Below, one piece after another: positions 15,706 through 24,600 of a stretch of DNA of 64,000 bases. The stretch spans positions 30,662 to 94,661 of the forward strand of contig JAGAZE010000023.1 of assembly GCA_017940185.1 (NCBI GenBank). Reading direction: 5' to 3'. Position 1 is the first letter of the stretch. Every line of letters begins with the position of its first letter. Under the pieces are notes generated by a model, which saw only the letters and a list, made by a program, of their open reading frames with translations, searched no databases and was not told the DNA's origin. Made by a program: the position numbers and the translations under genes. This stretch comes from Bacteroidaceae bacterium. GTDB lineage: Bacteria; Bacteroidota; Bacteroidia; Bacteroidales; Bacteroidaceae.

Positions 15706-17474
15706 GTGACATCATACAACTACTGCCCGACAGTGTGGCCAACCAAATAGCCGCCGGCGAGGTGATACAGCGCCCCAGCTCCGTGGTGAAGGAACTCATG
15801 GAGAATGCCATCGATGCCCAAGCCACGCAGATACAGGTGAACATCACCGATGCTGGGCGCACAGCCATACAGGTAATCGACAACGGCATGGGCATGTCCG
15901 ACACCGATGCTCGACTGGCCTTTGAGCGACATGCTACATCAAAGATACGCAAAGCAACCGACCTGTTTGCCCTGCGCACCATGGGCTTTCGCGGTGAAGC
16001 CCTCCCCTCCATAGCAGCCGTCGCACAGGTGGACTTGCGCACACGACAAAAAGACAACGAAATAGGCACCCACCTCACCATAGAAGCCTCGAAGGTGAAG
16101 AGCCAGCAACCCATAGCATGCCTGCAAGGGTGCAACATCAGCGTGCAAAACCTCTTCTTCAACCTCCCGGCAAGGCGCAAGTTCCTAAAAAGCAACAATA
16201 CAGAACTCAATCACATCGTACAGATATTTCAGCGCATCGTGCTGGTGTATCCCGATATCGCATTCACGCTCACACATAATGGAGTGCAACTTTACAACCT
16301 GCCTGTCACCACACAGCAGGAGCGAATAGCCGACATCTTTGGCAAGAAATGCCGACAACAACTGCTACCCGTCAACACACAGACATCGCTCTGCACCATC
16401 AGCGGATTCGTGGGAAAACCCGAAGCAGCACGCAAAAACAACGCACCGCAATATTTCTTCACTAATGGCAGATACATGCGTCACCCCTATTTCCACAAGG
16501 CTGTGACGCAGGTCTACGAGCGACTTATACCTCAAGGCGAGCAGATACCATATTATATATATATAAAGGTGGATCCTGCCAATATCGACGTCAACATCCA
16601 TCCCACAAAGACGGAGATAAAATTCGACGACGAGTCGGCCATATGGAAGATGCTCTCCTCCGCAGTGCGCAACACCATTGGGCGCTACGATACTGCAACG
16701 CAACTCGACTTCGACAACGACGACAAGCCCGACATTCCCGTCTACAACCCATCACAAACGTGGACACCAATGTCAGTAGAGGGAGCACAACGCCAACCCG
16801 CAACACCCAAGGCACCAGCGCATTGGGAAACGCTCTTTCCAAAAAACACCAACCCTGCACAGGCAGACCTTTTTCCAACACCACCACCGACAGAAGAACT
16901 GGCGCACACCACCACCGCAACACACCATCTGCAATACAAAGGACGCTACATAGTGACACCCGTGAAGTCGGGACTCATGCTCATCGATCAGCGCCGAGCC
17001 CATCAGCGCATACTCTATGAGGAGTATCTGGCGACGGATGCCGCCCATAAAGCACCCATACAGCAACTCGTATTTGTCGAAACCATAGAGCTCACCGCTG
17101 AACAGCACATCACCATGCAGCACCTGTTTCCCATATTGCAACAGTTGGGTTTCGATATGCTGCTGGACGACGACGGAACGCTCTCCATCCGTGGCATACC
17201 CGCAACCATTGCGGGGCAACATTTGCCCACACTCATTGCCGAACTCATCGACAGCGCACAACAGCAAGGCGATGCCGCAGGCCAACTGCAACAGCTTGTG
17301 GCACGACAGTTGGCCCGACAGACAGCCATCACGCGCGGAGAAGTGCTCACGCAGGAAGAAATGGACAACCTCGTCAACCGACTGTTCAGGTGTACCGATG
17401 TACACCACACACCCGATGGGAAAACAATACTCCACATCGTGCCCCAAGAAGACATCGACCGATTCTTTGGATAA
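15702..17474 (+). CDS. mutL: DNA mismatch repair protein MutL
   Basis: A 590-residue mismatch-repair ATPase that links MutS recognition to strand removal. The GHKL ATPase is intact: Glu and Asn in VVKELMENAIDAQA, DNGMGM, RHATSKI and TMGFRGEALPSIA. The transducer domain follows to about residue 330, then a variable linker and the C-terminal dimerisation domain. The nicking-endonuclease signature DQHA(x)2E(x)4E appears as DQRRAHQRILYE near residue 430, so the His, the second Ala and the first Glu are replaced. That may mean a weak or lost endonuclease, or a lineage variant. It starts at an ATGA overlap with the OstA-like gene. Confidence 0.95.
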   Translation: MSDIIQLLPDSVANQIAAGEVIQRPSSVVKELMENAIDAQATQIQVNITDAGRTAIQVIDNGMGMSDTDARLAFERHATSKIRKATDLFALRTMGFRGEALPSIAAVAQVDLRTRQKDNEIGTHLTIEASKVKSQQPIACLQGCNISVQNLFFNLPARRKFLKSNNTELNHIVQIFQRIVLVYPDIAFTLTHNGVQLYNLPVTTQQERIADIFGKKCRQQLLPVNTQTSLCTISGFVGKPEAARKNNAPQYFFTNGRYMRHPYFHKAVTQVYERLIPQGEQIPYYIYIKVDPANIDVNIHPTKTEIKFDDESAIWKMLSSAVRNTIGRYDTATQLDFDNDDKPDIPVYNPSQTWTPMSVEGAQRQPATPKAPAHWETLFPKNTNPAQADLFPTPPPTEELAHTTTATHHLQYKGRYIVTPVKSGLMLIDQRRAHQRILYEEYLATDAAHKAPIQQLVFVETIELTAEQHITMQHLFPILQQLGFDMLLDDDGTLSIRGIPATIAGQHLPTLIAELIDSAQQQGDAAGQLQQLVARQLARQTAITRGEVLTQEEMDNLVNRLFRCTDVHHTPDGKTILHIVPQEDIDRFFG

Positions 17475-17627
17475 GTCCCGCGCAGAGTAAGTGCAACAGC
17501 TGACACATACGAAACCACCACACGCTGAGCCCAATCCACAACAATAAAGAGCAATAATGGGCGAGCAGGGAAATTACACACTTTTCACTTTTTTAGCAAT
17601 TTAATTTTTTTTTAATTGTAAAACATC

Positions 17628-17635
17628 TATCTTTG
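17628..17635 (+). promoter_or_regulatory. -7 element of the OmpA-like porin gene
   Basis: TATCTTTG lies 46 bp upstream of the ATG in a very T-rich stretch, a typical strong-promoter context for a major outer-membrane protein in this phylum. Confidence 0.65.
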
Positions 17636-17681
17636 CATCCTGAAAAACCATACAACTCTAAAATCCTAACATCAAATCCGT

Positions 17682-18920
17682 ATGAAGAAATTACTTATTA
17701 TGCTGGCTTTTGCCAGTTTCTCCCTCGCTACTACGGCTCAGACAACCACTGACGAAGTGCCTGTCAAGGAGCACAGCGTGGCCACCAACGGCTTCTGGAA
17801 CAATTGGTTCGTACAGGGTGCCTTCAATTGGAATGCTTGGTATGCAGGCAACATGTATGAGCACGGACACAACCTCAAGCCCAGTCCCTTCAAGAGATTT
17901 CGCTCACAGCCTGGTTTGGCCATCTCTGTGGGTAAGTGGTTTACTCCCGGCATGGGTATTCGTCTGAAGTGGCAAGGTCTTTGGGGTAAGCAGATTCGTG
18001 CCTACACTTCAGAGGCTACCGACCCCGCCAGAGATCCCCAGTCGAAGGTTCACTCCAAATTCAACCGCTACTGGATACTCAATGGACAAGCTATGCTCAA
18101 CCTCAGTCAGATGATTTGCGGCTACAACCCCGAGCGCTTCTTTAGCGTAGTGCCCTTCCTCGGAGGTGGTATCGGTCGCAGCACAACCTTTGACTACTAT
18201 GCCATGGATATCAGCATGGGCGTGATGGGTTTGTTCCGTATCAATAAGACGTTTGCCGCTCATGTTGAAGTGGGATGGAACCGTCTGGAGTGCGACATCG
18301 ACGGTGGTTACGGTTTTGCAGGTAACCGCGGATGGGACTCGCACACCAACAACGTATACGCTGAGTTGGGTCTCACCGTAGGTCTGGGTAAGAAAGACTG
18401 GGATCGCGTGCCCGATGTGGATGCCCTCAACGCATTGCATCGCAGCGAAATCGATGCTCTCAACTCTCAGATTCTCGACCTCACCAACGACCGCGACCGT
18501 CTGAAGAAGCTGCTTGCAGAAAAGCCGAAAGAGGTTATCAAGACTGTTGACGAGTCGACAAAGGAATTTGTCAACCATCCCATTCATGTGTTCTTCAATC
18601 TGGCTAAGACCAATGTGGCCAATCCCAAGGATCTCGTGAATGTTGAGGGTCTGGCCAAGTATGCAAAGACCACCAACAGCAAGTTGCTCGTGAAGGGCTA
18701 TGCTGACAGCGCTACCGGCACACCTGAAATCAACCGTCGACTCTCCATCGCACGTGCCAACACTCTTAAGGAAGAACTCGTGAAGATGGGTGTACCTGCA
18801 GAGAACATTACCACTGAAGACTTTGGTGGTGTGCTCTACGATACTCCTATCGGCAACGATAAGCTCTCACCGCTGGAGTACAACCGTCGTGCTTCCGTAC
18901 AGGTGCTTCCCACAGAATAA
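17682..18920 (+). CDS. OmpA-family outer-membrane protein
   Basis: A 412-residue outer-membrane protein with a signal peptide (about 1-19, ATTAQ). Residues 35-245 look like an eight-stranded beta-barrel rich in aromatic strands (GAFNWNAWYAGNMYE, AHVEVGWNRLE, VYAELGLTVGLGKKDW). A short coiled coil follows (SEIDALNSQILDLTNDRDRL). Residues 295-412 form an OmpA peptidoglycan-binding domain (HPIHVFFNLAKT, LLVKGYADSATGTPEINRRL, EYNRRASVQVLPTE). It probably anchors the outer membrane to the wall and is likely abundant. Single-gene unit between its own promoter and the terminator at 18946. Confidence 0.92.
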   Translation: MKKLLIMLAFASFSLATTAQTTTDEVPVKEHSVATNGFWNNWFVQGAFNWNAWYAGNMYEHGHNLKPSPFKRFRSQPGLAISVGKWFTPGMGIRLKWQGLWGKQIRAYTSEATDPARDPQSKVHSKFNRYWILNGQAMLNLSQMICGYNPERFFSVVPFLGGGIGRSTTFDYYAMDISMGVMGLFRINKTFAAHVEVGWNRLECDIDGGYGFAGNRGWDSHTNNVYAELGLTVGLGKKDWDRVPDVDALNALHRSEIDALNSQILDLTNDRDRLKKLLAEKPKEVIKTVDESTKEFVNHPIHVFFNLAKTNVANPKDLVNVEGLAKYAKTTNSKLLVKGYADSATGTPEINRRLSIARANTLKEELVKMGVPAENITTEDFGGVLYDTPIGNDKLSPLEYNRRASVQVLPTE

Positions 18921-18945
18921 TTCATACGTGATATAACATCTCAAC

Positions 18946-18980
18946 GAATGCCTCCTGCAAAGTGTAAGCAGGAGGCATTC
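18946..18980 (+). terminator. Terminator of the OmpA-like gene
   Basis: A perfect 13-bp inverted repeat (GAATGCCTCCTGC at 18946-18958 and GCAGGAGGCATTC at 18968-18980) begins 25 bp after the stop codon. Only a weak T tract follows. It may also stop readthrough from the convergent chromate transporter genes. Confidence 0.75.
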
Positions 18981-19170
18981 TTGTTGCTATGAAAAAAGGT
19001 GATGCCGCACCATTGACAGGCACTTTGCAAAGCAAACAGCCCACAAACAGACGCTCCTTCAGCAGAAGCAGTCCACAGATGGAGCATTGCTCGTGGCATT
19101 GCACCATCAGTCGGGGGACAGAGAATGGGTAGGATAGAAAACGATAGCAACCAAAAAGCTGTTGCACAAG

Positions 19171-19746
19171 CTACCATAGCAGCAACAGTCCGGCAAAGCC
19201 TGCCATCACCAGCATGCGGATGGGGTTGATGCGAAACACCTTGGTGCCCACAAAGGTGACGACAAAGATGCCCACACTCACCCAGAACTGCCATTTGTTG
19301 TCTGCCGGTGCCGAGAAGTTTTCCCGATTCATCATCAATAGCGTAGCAGCCAGCAACAGTCCCACCACGGCAGGACGCACCCCCATGAAGATGCTCTGCA
19401 CGATAGGCGACTTCATGTAGTGCATCAGCAACCGGCAGATGATAATCATCAGTATGAGCGAGGGTAACACCAGTGCAAACGTTGCCACCGCGCTGCCCAA
19501 TACCGCCATACCGCCCGTCATGCCCGCATGTTCGGCCGCAGCGTAACCGCAATAGGTGGCACTGTTGATGCCGATGGGGCCAGGTGTCATCTGCGACACA
19601 GCCACGATGTCGGTAAACTGACCCATCGTCAGCCAACCATGATGTGTCACCACCTCACTCTGTATGAGCGAGAGCATTCCATAGCCGCCGCCAAAGCCAA
19701 AAAGGCCTATCTTGAAGAAGGTGATAAATAAGTCAAGGTATATCAT
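19171..19746 (-). CDS. chrA: Chromate transporter, short-chain half (second gene)
   Basis: A 191-residue inner-membrane protein of the CHR (chromate ion transporter) family, short-chain type. The family signature at the N-terminus is clear (FFKIGLFGFGGGYGMLSLIQSEVV) followed by SQMTPGPIGINSATYCGY and five or six hydrophobic helices. Short CHR proteins work as pairs of half-transporters with opposite topology, and the partner lies 53 bp upstream on the same strand. The natural substrate in gut or oral anaerobes is not established; chromate export is the family name rather than a proven role. Confidence 0.92.
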   Translation of the reverse strand: MIYLDLFITFFKIGLFGFGGGYGMLSLIQSEVVTHHGWLTMGQFTDIVAVSQMTPGPIGINSATYCGYAAAEHAGMTGGMAVLGSAVATFALVLPSLILMIIICRLLMHYMKSPIVQSIFMGVRPAVVGLLLAATLLMMNRENFSAPADNKWQFWVSVGIFVVTFVGTKVFRINPIRMLVMAGFAGLLLLW

Positions 19747-19799
19747 AGTTGGGTAATGGGGGTGTGCAGTTATTCTGTTATACTGTTGCTGTCAGTGCT

Positions 19800-20366
19800 T
19801 CAGTTATTGTTTTCGTTGTTTCTTTCCGTCGGTTGTACAAATTTGCCATAGAGAAAACCTCCAAATCCGGCTGCCAAGACGACGTAGATGGGGTTGACGC
19901 CCAGCAGGTAGATGAGCAGTGCGCCTCCAATAGGTATCCAGCAGTTGGACAGATTGATTTTTGCTGCCACGGCCATATTCCACGTAGGCACGGCGAGCAG
20001 CGCCACCACAGCAGGGCGTATGCCGCGAAAGATAGAAGCCACTACCGGATTGTCGACCACATGGGTGAAACACATGGCAATGAGCAGTATGATAATGAAC
20101 GAAGGCAGTGCCGTTCCCAAGGCAGTGATGAGTGCTCCTGGAATGCCACGCAACTTGTGGCCTACGAAAATGCTCATGTTGATGGCAAATACGCCTGGGC
20201 TGCTTTGCGCCACGGCAATCACATCGAGAAACTCGTCCTTATCCATCCACCGCCGACGATCGACCACCTCTGACTCCATCAAAGGAATCATGGCATAGCC
20301 TCCACCAAGGGTGAACGAACCTATCTTGAAAAAGGTGCGAAACAAGTCGGTGTAGATATTGCTCAT
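19800..20366 (-). CDS. chrA: Chromate transporter, short-chain half (first gene)
   Basis: A 188-residue CHR-family membrane protein, partner of the following gene. The signature FFKIGSFTLGGGYAMIPLMESEVV is followed by AQSSPGVFAINMSIFVGHKL and hydrophobic helices (ALPSFIIILLIAMCF, GALLIYLLGVNPIYVVLAAGF). It is the first gene of a two-gene unit driven by a consensus promoter 45 bp upstream. The C-terminus ends in a polar asparagine-rich tail. Confidence 0.92.
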   Translation of the reverse strand: MSNIYTDLFRTFFKIGSFTLGGGYAMIPLMESEVVDRRRWMDKDEFLDVIAVAQSSPGVFAINMSIFVGHKLRGIPGALITALGTALPSFIIILLIAMCFTHVVDNPVVASIFRGIRPAVVALLAVPTWNMAVAAKINLSNCWIPIGGALLIYLLGVNPIYVVLAAGFGGFLYGKFVQPTERNNENNN

Positions 20367-20411
20367 AGTAGTGAAAGGAAGCGATGGTAGACGATGTGGC
20401 TTTTGTCAGTG

Positions 20412-20442
20412 CAAAGATACGGCAAGACGCGCGGAGTACAAA
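20412..20442 (-). promoter_or_regulatory. Promoter of the chromate transporter pair
   Basis: On the minus strand TTTG (20439-20442), 19 bp, TATCTTTG (20412-20419): an exact Bacteroidetes promoter directed at the transporter genes. Confidence 0.8.
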
Positions 20443-20650
20443 ATGAATATAATAGTTTTCCTTGTCTCATCAGTCACCTTCTGCAGCGGTGTCGGACAGC
20501 CCTGCGGCAGGAAGTAAAAGGGGGACAGACTCGTGCTATGCCCCCGAGGCGAGATGATTTTAACTCGTTAATTAAACAAAAATACGCCCCACACGTCTTA
20601 ATAATAACAAAAATTCCGACCAAAAGGTTTCATTTTCCCCCACACTGCTT
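20443..20650. other. Intergenic region between divergent units
   Basis: The 343-bp gap between the chromate transporter genes and the OmpA lipoprotein gene holds only the two outward-facing promoters at its edges. In the remainder I see no gene, RNA or repeat. Confidence 0.6.
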
Positions 20651-20658
20651 TATATTTG
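20651..20658 (+). promoter_or_regulatory. -7 element of the OmpA lipoprotein gene
   Basis: TATATTTG lies 51 bp upstream of the chosen ATG and overlaps the start of the longer open frame, which excludes that upstream start. Confidence 0.6.
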
Positions 20659-20709
20659 CCCCATCAATCGCATAACCAACATCCCATAACTATAAGAAAG
20701 GACTCCATC

Positions 20710-21549
20710 ATGAAGTACACACACCATCTTCTGGCAGCCCTCATCGCTGTGGCATTCACACTGACAGGCTGCGTTAGTAAAAAGCAGTTGGCAGAGTGTC
20801 AGGACAACAACCGCGCGCTGTCATCGCAGTATCAGACCTCGAAGGAGCAGCTTGCTGCTGCCAATGCACGTGTGTCGAGCCTGGAAGAACAGCTCGCACA
20901 GGCTAAGAAAGACTATGCGCTGCTGCAGCAGTCGCTTGACAAGAGCCTTACCAATGCCAATCAGAACAACATCAGCATCGACAAGCTGGTGGATCAAATC
21001 AATGAGTCTAATCAGTATATTCGCCACTTGGTAGAGGTGAAGAGCAAGAGCGACTCACTCAACATGGTGCTCACCAACAACCTCACCCGCTCGCTGTCGA
21101 AGGAAGAGCTGAAAGAGGTGGATGTGCAGGTGCTCAAGGGCGTGGTCTACATCAGTCTGGCCGACAACATGCTCTACAAGAGCGGTTCCTACGAAATCAA
21201 CGACCGTGCAGCAGAGACATTGTCGAAGATTGCTAAGATTATTACCGACTACAGCGACTACGATGTACTGGTGGAAGGCAACACCGACAACGTGCCCATC
21301 TCGCGCGAGAACATCCGCAACAACTGGGACCTCTCCTGTCTGCGCGCATCGAGCGTGGTGCAATATCTGCAAAACCGCTATGGTGTTGACCCGAAGCGTC
21401 TGACAGCAGGCGGACGTGGCGAGTACAATCCACTCACCACCAACGCCACCGACGTGGGAAAGCAGCGCAACCGACGCACACAGATTATTATCACGCCGAA
21501 ACTCGACCAGTTTATGGAACTCATCGAGCAGGCTCCTGACAAGGACTGA
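20710..21549 (+). CDS. OmpA-family lipoprotein
   Basis: A 279-residue lipoprotein: the lipobox is LTLTGC with the lipidated Cys at about residue 20. Residues 25-110 form a long coiled coil (LAAANARVSSLEEQLAQAKK). Residues 130-270 are an OmpA domain (VVYISLADNMLYKSGSYEIN, VLVEGNTDNVPI, GEYNPLTTNATDVGKQRNRR), which binds peptidoglycan. This layout is like Pal or YiaD proteins joining the outer membrane to the wall. The ATG at 20710 starts the lipoprotein signal and lies downstream of the promoter. The gene is monocistronic and closed by the hairpin at 21565. Confidence 0.93.
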   Translation: MKYTHHLLAALIAVAFTLTGCVSKKQLAECQDNNRALSSQYQTSKEQLAAANARVSSLEEQLAQAKKDYALLQQSLDKSLTNANQNNISIDKLVDQINESNQYIRHLVEVKSKSDSLNMVLTNNLTRSLSKEELKEVDVQVLKGVVYISLADNMLYKSGSYEINDRAAETLSKIAKIITDYSDYDVLVEGNTDNVPISRENIRNNWDLSCLRASSVVQYLQNRYGVDPKRLTAGGRGEYNPLTTNATDVGKQRNRRTQIIITPKLDQFMELIEQAPDKD

Positions 21550-21564
21550 TAGTCATAAAACACA

Positions 21565-21608
21565 CACACAAGAAAGAGAGCATCGCAAGGTGCTCTCTTT
21601 CTTGTGTG
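21565..21608. terminator. Bidirectional terminator, 18-bp stem
   Basis: A perfect 18-bp inverted repeat (arms 21565-21582 and 21591-21608, loop TCGCAAGG) lies between the convergent OmpA lipoprotein and peptide synthetase genes. On the minus strand it is followed by TTTTA, so it can serve both genes. Confidence 0.8.
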
Positions 21609-21651
21609 AAATGATTTGCCTTGTATACAACAAGTGCAGTGAACATGTATC

Positions 21652-24600
21652 CTACGCCGGGCTTTGTCCCTTCTCCTCTTCTGGATGTGTAACGTGGTGA
21701 AGGCTCTCGTAGAGCATGTAGGCCTCGTAGGAGTTGTACTTCTCTTGTTGCAGTGCTGTGCGGAAGGTGTCGTCGTCTACTATGCTGATGTGTGCGCCGA
21801 GTCGGTTCATGCTCTCAATGAGCTGTCTGAGTGGTATGGGTGGCGCCATCAGCAAGGTGATGGGGAGGTCATCTGCAGCACTGCTCTGCGGTGACAGCGT
21901 ATAATTGACTATGGCTTTGGCTACACGGCTCACCTCGGAGCAGTCGATGTTGAGTTGTGCCAATCGTGCCGAGCACATACCCAGCCGCTGCAGCAGTTGG
22001 AGCAGTCCTATGAAGGCATTGCCTGTGGTGTGTGTGGGCAGTGTGCCGTCAAAGTCATCGGCCACGAGATTACCTATGCGCAACACCATTCCTTGCAGCC
22101 CTTGTTCTGCCCTTGCCGTTGCCACCAGACGTTCGGCTCCGCGCTTTGTGCGCAGGTAGGGTAGAGCGTCGCTGCTGAAGGGCGAAGCGGCGGCAGGCGA
22201 CAGCGATGTGGTGGAGATGTGGATGAGGCGTGAACGATGAGCCAGGCAGAATGCGATGACGTGCGCAGTGCCGCCGATGTTGACACTTTCTATCTCTGTT
22301 GCTCGTGCAAAGTGGCGCGTATCTGCGGCACAGTGCACCACCACATCAATCGCCTCTCTGTAGTTGTGCAGGGTAAGTGGGTCGGCGATATCGCCTGGCA
22401 GCACGCTCACGCGCTCGGGCAGCGGCATGTGGAAATGCTTTTCGTAGTGTTGTTGCATTCGAACGGCAGCGCTGAACTTATCTTTCTGGCGCACCAGGCA
22501 GACGATGTGAGCCTGCGACTGCTGCAACAACGCATGCAGCACATGCACACCAAGGAAGCCTGTAGCGCCGGTGAGCAGCACGGATGAGGGTGTCGCTGAG
22601 GTGTTGGCCTGGTTGTCGGTGGCAGGTGCTGTCGTGGGTATAGCGGGTTGTGAGTTCTTAGGAGTTGGGTGAATCCTGATTGGTGTCGGTTGTTGAGTGA
22701 TGTGTTCTGTTGCCATGCTTGCCAGTTGCCGCGGCGTGGAACATGTGAAGACATCCTGATAGCTAATGGTGAGTCCGCATCGTTCGGCCTCCTCCACGAG
22801 CATCATGGCAGTGAGCGATGTGCCGCCAAGGTCGAAGAAGTCGGCCTCGACACTTACTTGCTCTATATCGAGCACCTTGCCAAAAAGCTCACATAACTCT
22901 CGCTCGCCGGAAGTAGTTGGTGCTACAAATTTCTGTTGTCCTGCAGCTGTTGGACGTGGCAGCTGCGCTACATCAGCCTTGCCGTTGGCATTGAGCGGAA
23001 TGCTGTCTACGCGAATAATGCCGCAAGGCACCATGTAGGCAGGCAGTGTGTGCCTCAGTGTTTGCCCCACTTTGTTTTCGTCCACACCCTCGTCGGCTGT
23101 GAAGTATGCTGTCAACCGCTCACTGTAGGGCGATGCTACCACTACCGCCTGCTGCACGCCCGCTATGCGTAGCATGGCGCGTTCCACCTCAACGGGTTCT
23201 ATACGATAGCCGCGCACCTTCACCTGCCTGTCGACCCTGCCGACGAACTCCAACAGTCCGTCGGTGTTCCATCTTACGAGGTCGCCTGTGCGAAACATGC
23301 GTTGCCCGTTGTAGGGACAAATGCCAAAGTGCTCCTCCGTCATTGCCTTGTCGCGCCAATATCCCTCCGCCACCTGTGGTCCGGTGAGCCACAGTTCGCC
23401 CACGGCACCGCGCGGCAGCAGCTGGTCATGGGCATCGACGACGAAGGCCGAAAGATTGTCGAGGGGACGCCCGATGGGTATGTCGGCATAGTGCCGGGAG
23501 GTGTCCAGTTGGCAATAGGTGGCATCTACGGTGCATTCCGTGGGACCATAGGTGTTGATCAGTCTGCCACGGCAGGGCGGCAGGGTCATGAGTTTTTCTC
23601 CACCCAGGCACAGGTAGTCTACCTCGGGGGCATAGTGTTGCAAGAGCATCACGCCGAAGCGTGTGGTGTAGCATCCGCCGGTGATGCCGTTGGTGTGCAG
23701 ATAGGCAGCCAGAGCCTTGAGACTGGTGCGTATGTCGTCGGGAATGAGATAGAGCGTACCTCCTGCTGCGAGCACGGGGAAGAGGTCTTCCACCGACGCG
23801 TCGAAGGTGAGCGGGGAGTGACAGGCTATGCGGCTGAGGCTATTGAGTCGCCAATGCTTTATTACAAAGAGTGTGAGATTGAGCAGAGCGCGGTGCGACA
23901 CCATCACTCCCTTGGGCTCGCCGGTGCTGCCCGAGGTGTACATCATGTATGCCAGTGCAGATGTAGAAGTGGCACTGTTTTCAGGTCGTGCTGTGGAGTT
24001 GTCGGTGTGCTCCGCTTCGTTGCGTATGTATTGTTGCCGTGTTTCGGGCCATGCCGGGTCAATGGGTACGTAGGCTTTGCCTGCCTTCATCGCCCCCACC
24101 ACCTGCACCATGAAGGCAGTGGAGCGTTGTGCCTCTATGCAAACGAATGGCGAGGCATTCTTCGTTTGCTTTGTGCGCAGGGTGTCGGCATAGGCGTCTG
24201 CCTGTCGGTTGAGTTCTGCGTAGGTGAGCGTGCCGTCAGTGCACACCAGGGCGATGGCCTCGGGGCGGCATTGCACTTGCCTGCTGAAGAGATGCAACCA
24301 GCTGATGCTTGTGTCGTAGTGCATCGTCTCGCCGCGCCCGAGTTGCAGCAGCGACTGTTGTTCAGCCTCTGTAGTGAGTGGAAGACTGCCTACAGTGGCT
24401 TGCTCATCGCGCATCATGCCTTCAGTGCACACTTTTACAGCGCGTGCCACCAGCTGCACCACCGACAGTGGGTTGAGTGCCTCGCTGCTGTCTACACGCA
24501 ATTCGTAGTGGCCGTGGCGTAGGTAGACCACACAGTTGAGGTCGTGGTTCACCTGGTGGGGCAGTAGTTGTCGCCCTTCTATGCGCATGTCGTGGGCAAT

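Noticed and set aside
18922-19167. 81-codon minus-strand frame after the chromate transporter
   Set aside because: It runs through the OmpA terminator hairpin, lacks a family match and begins at no plausible start.
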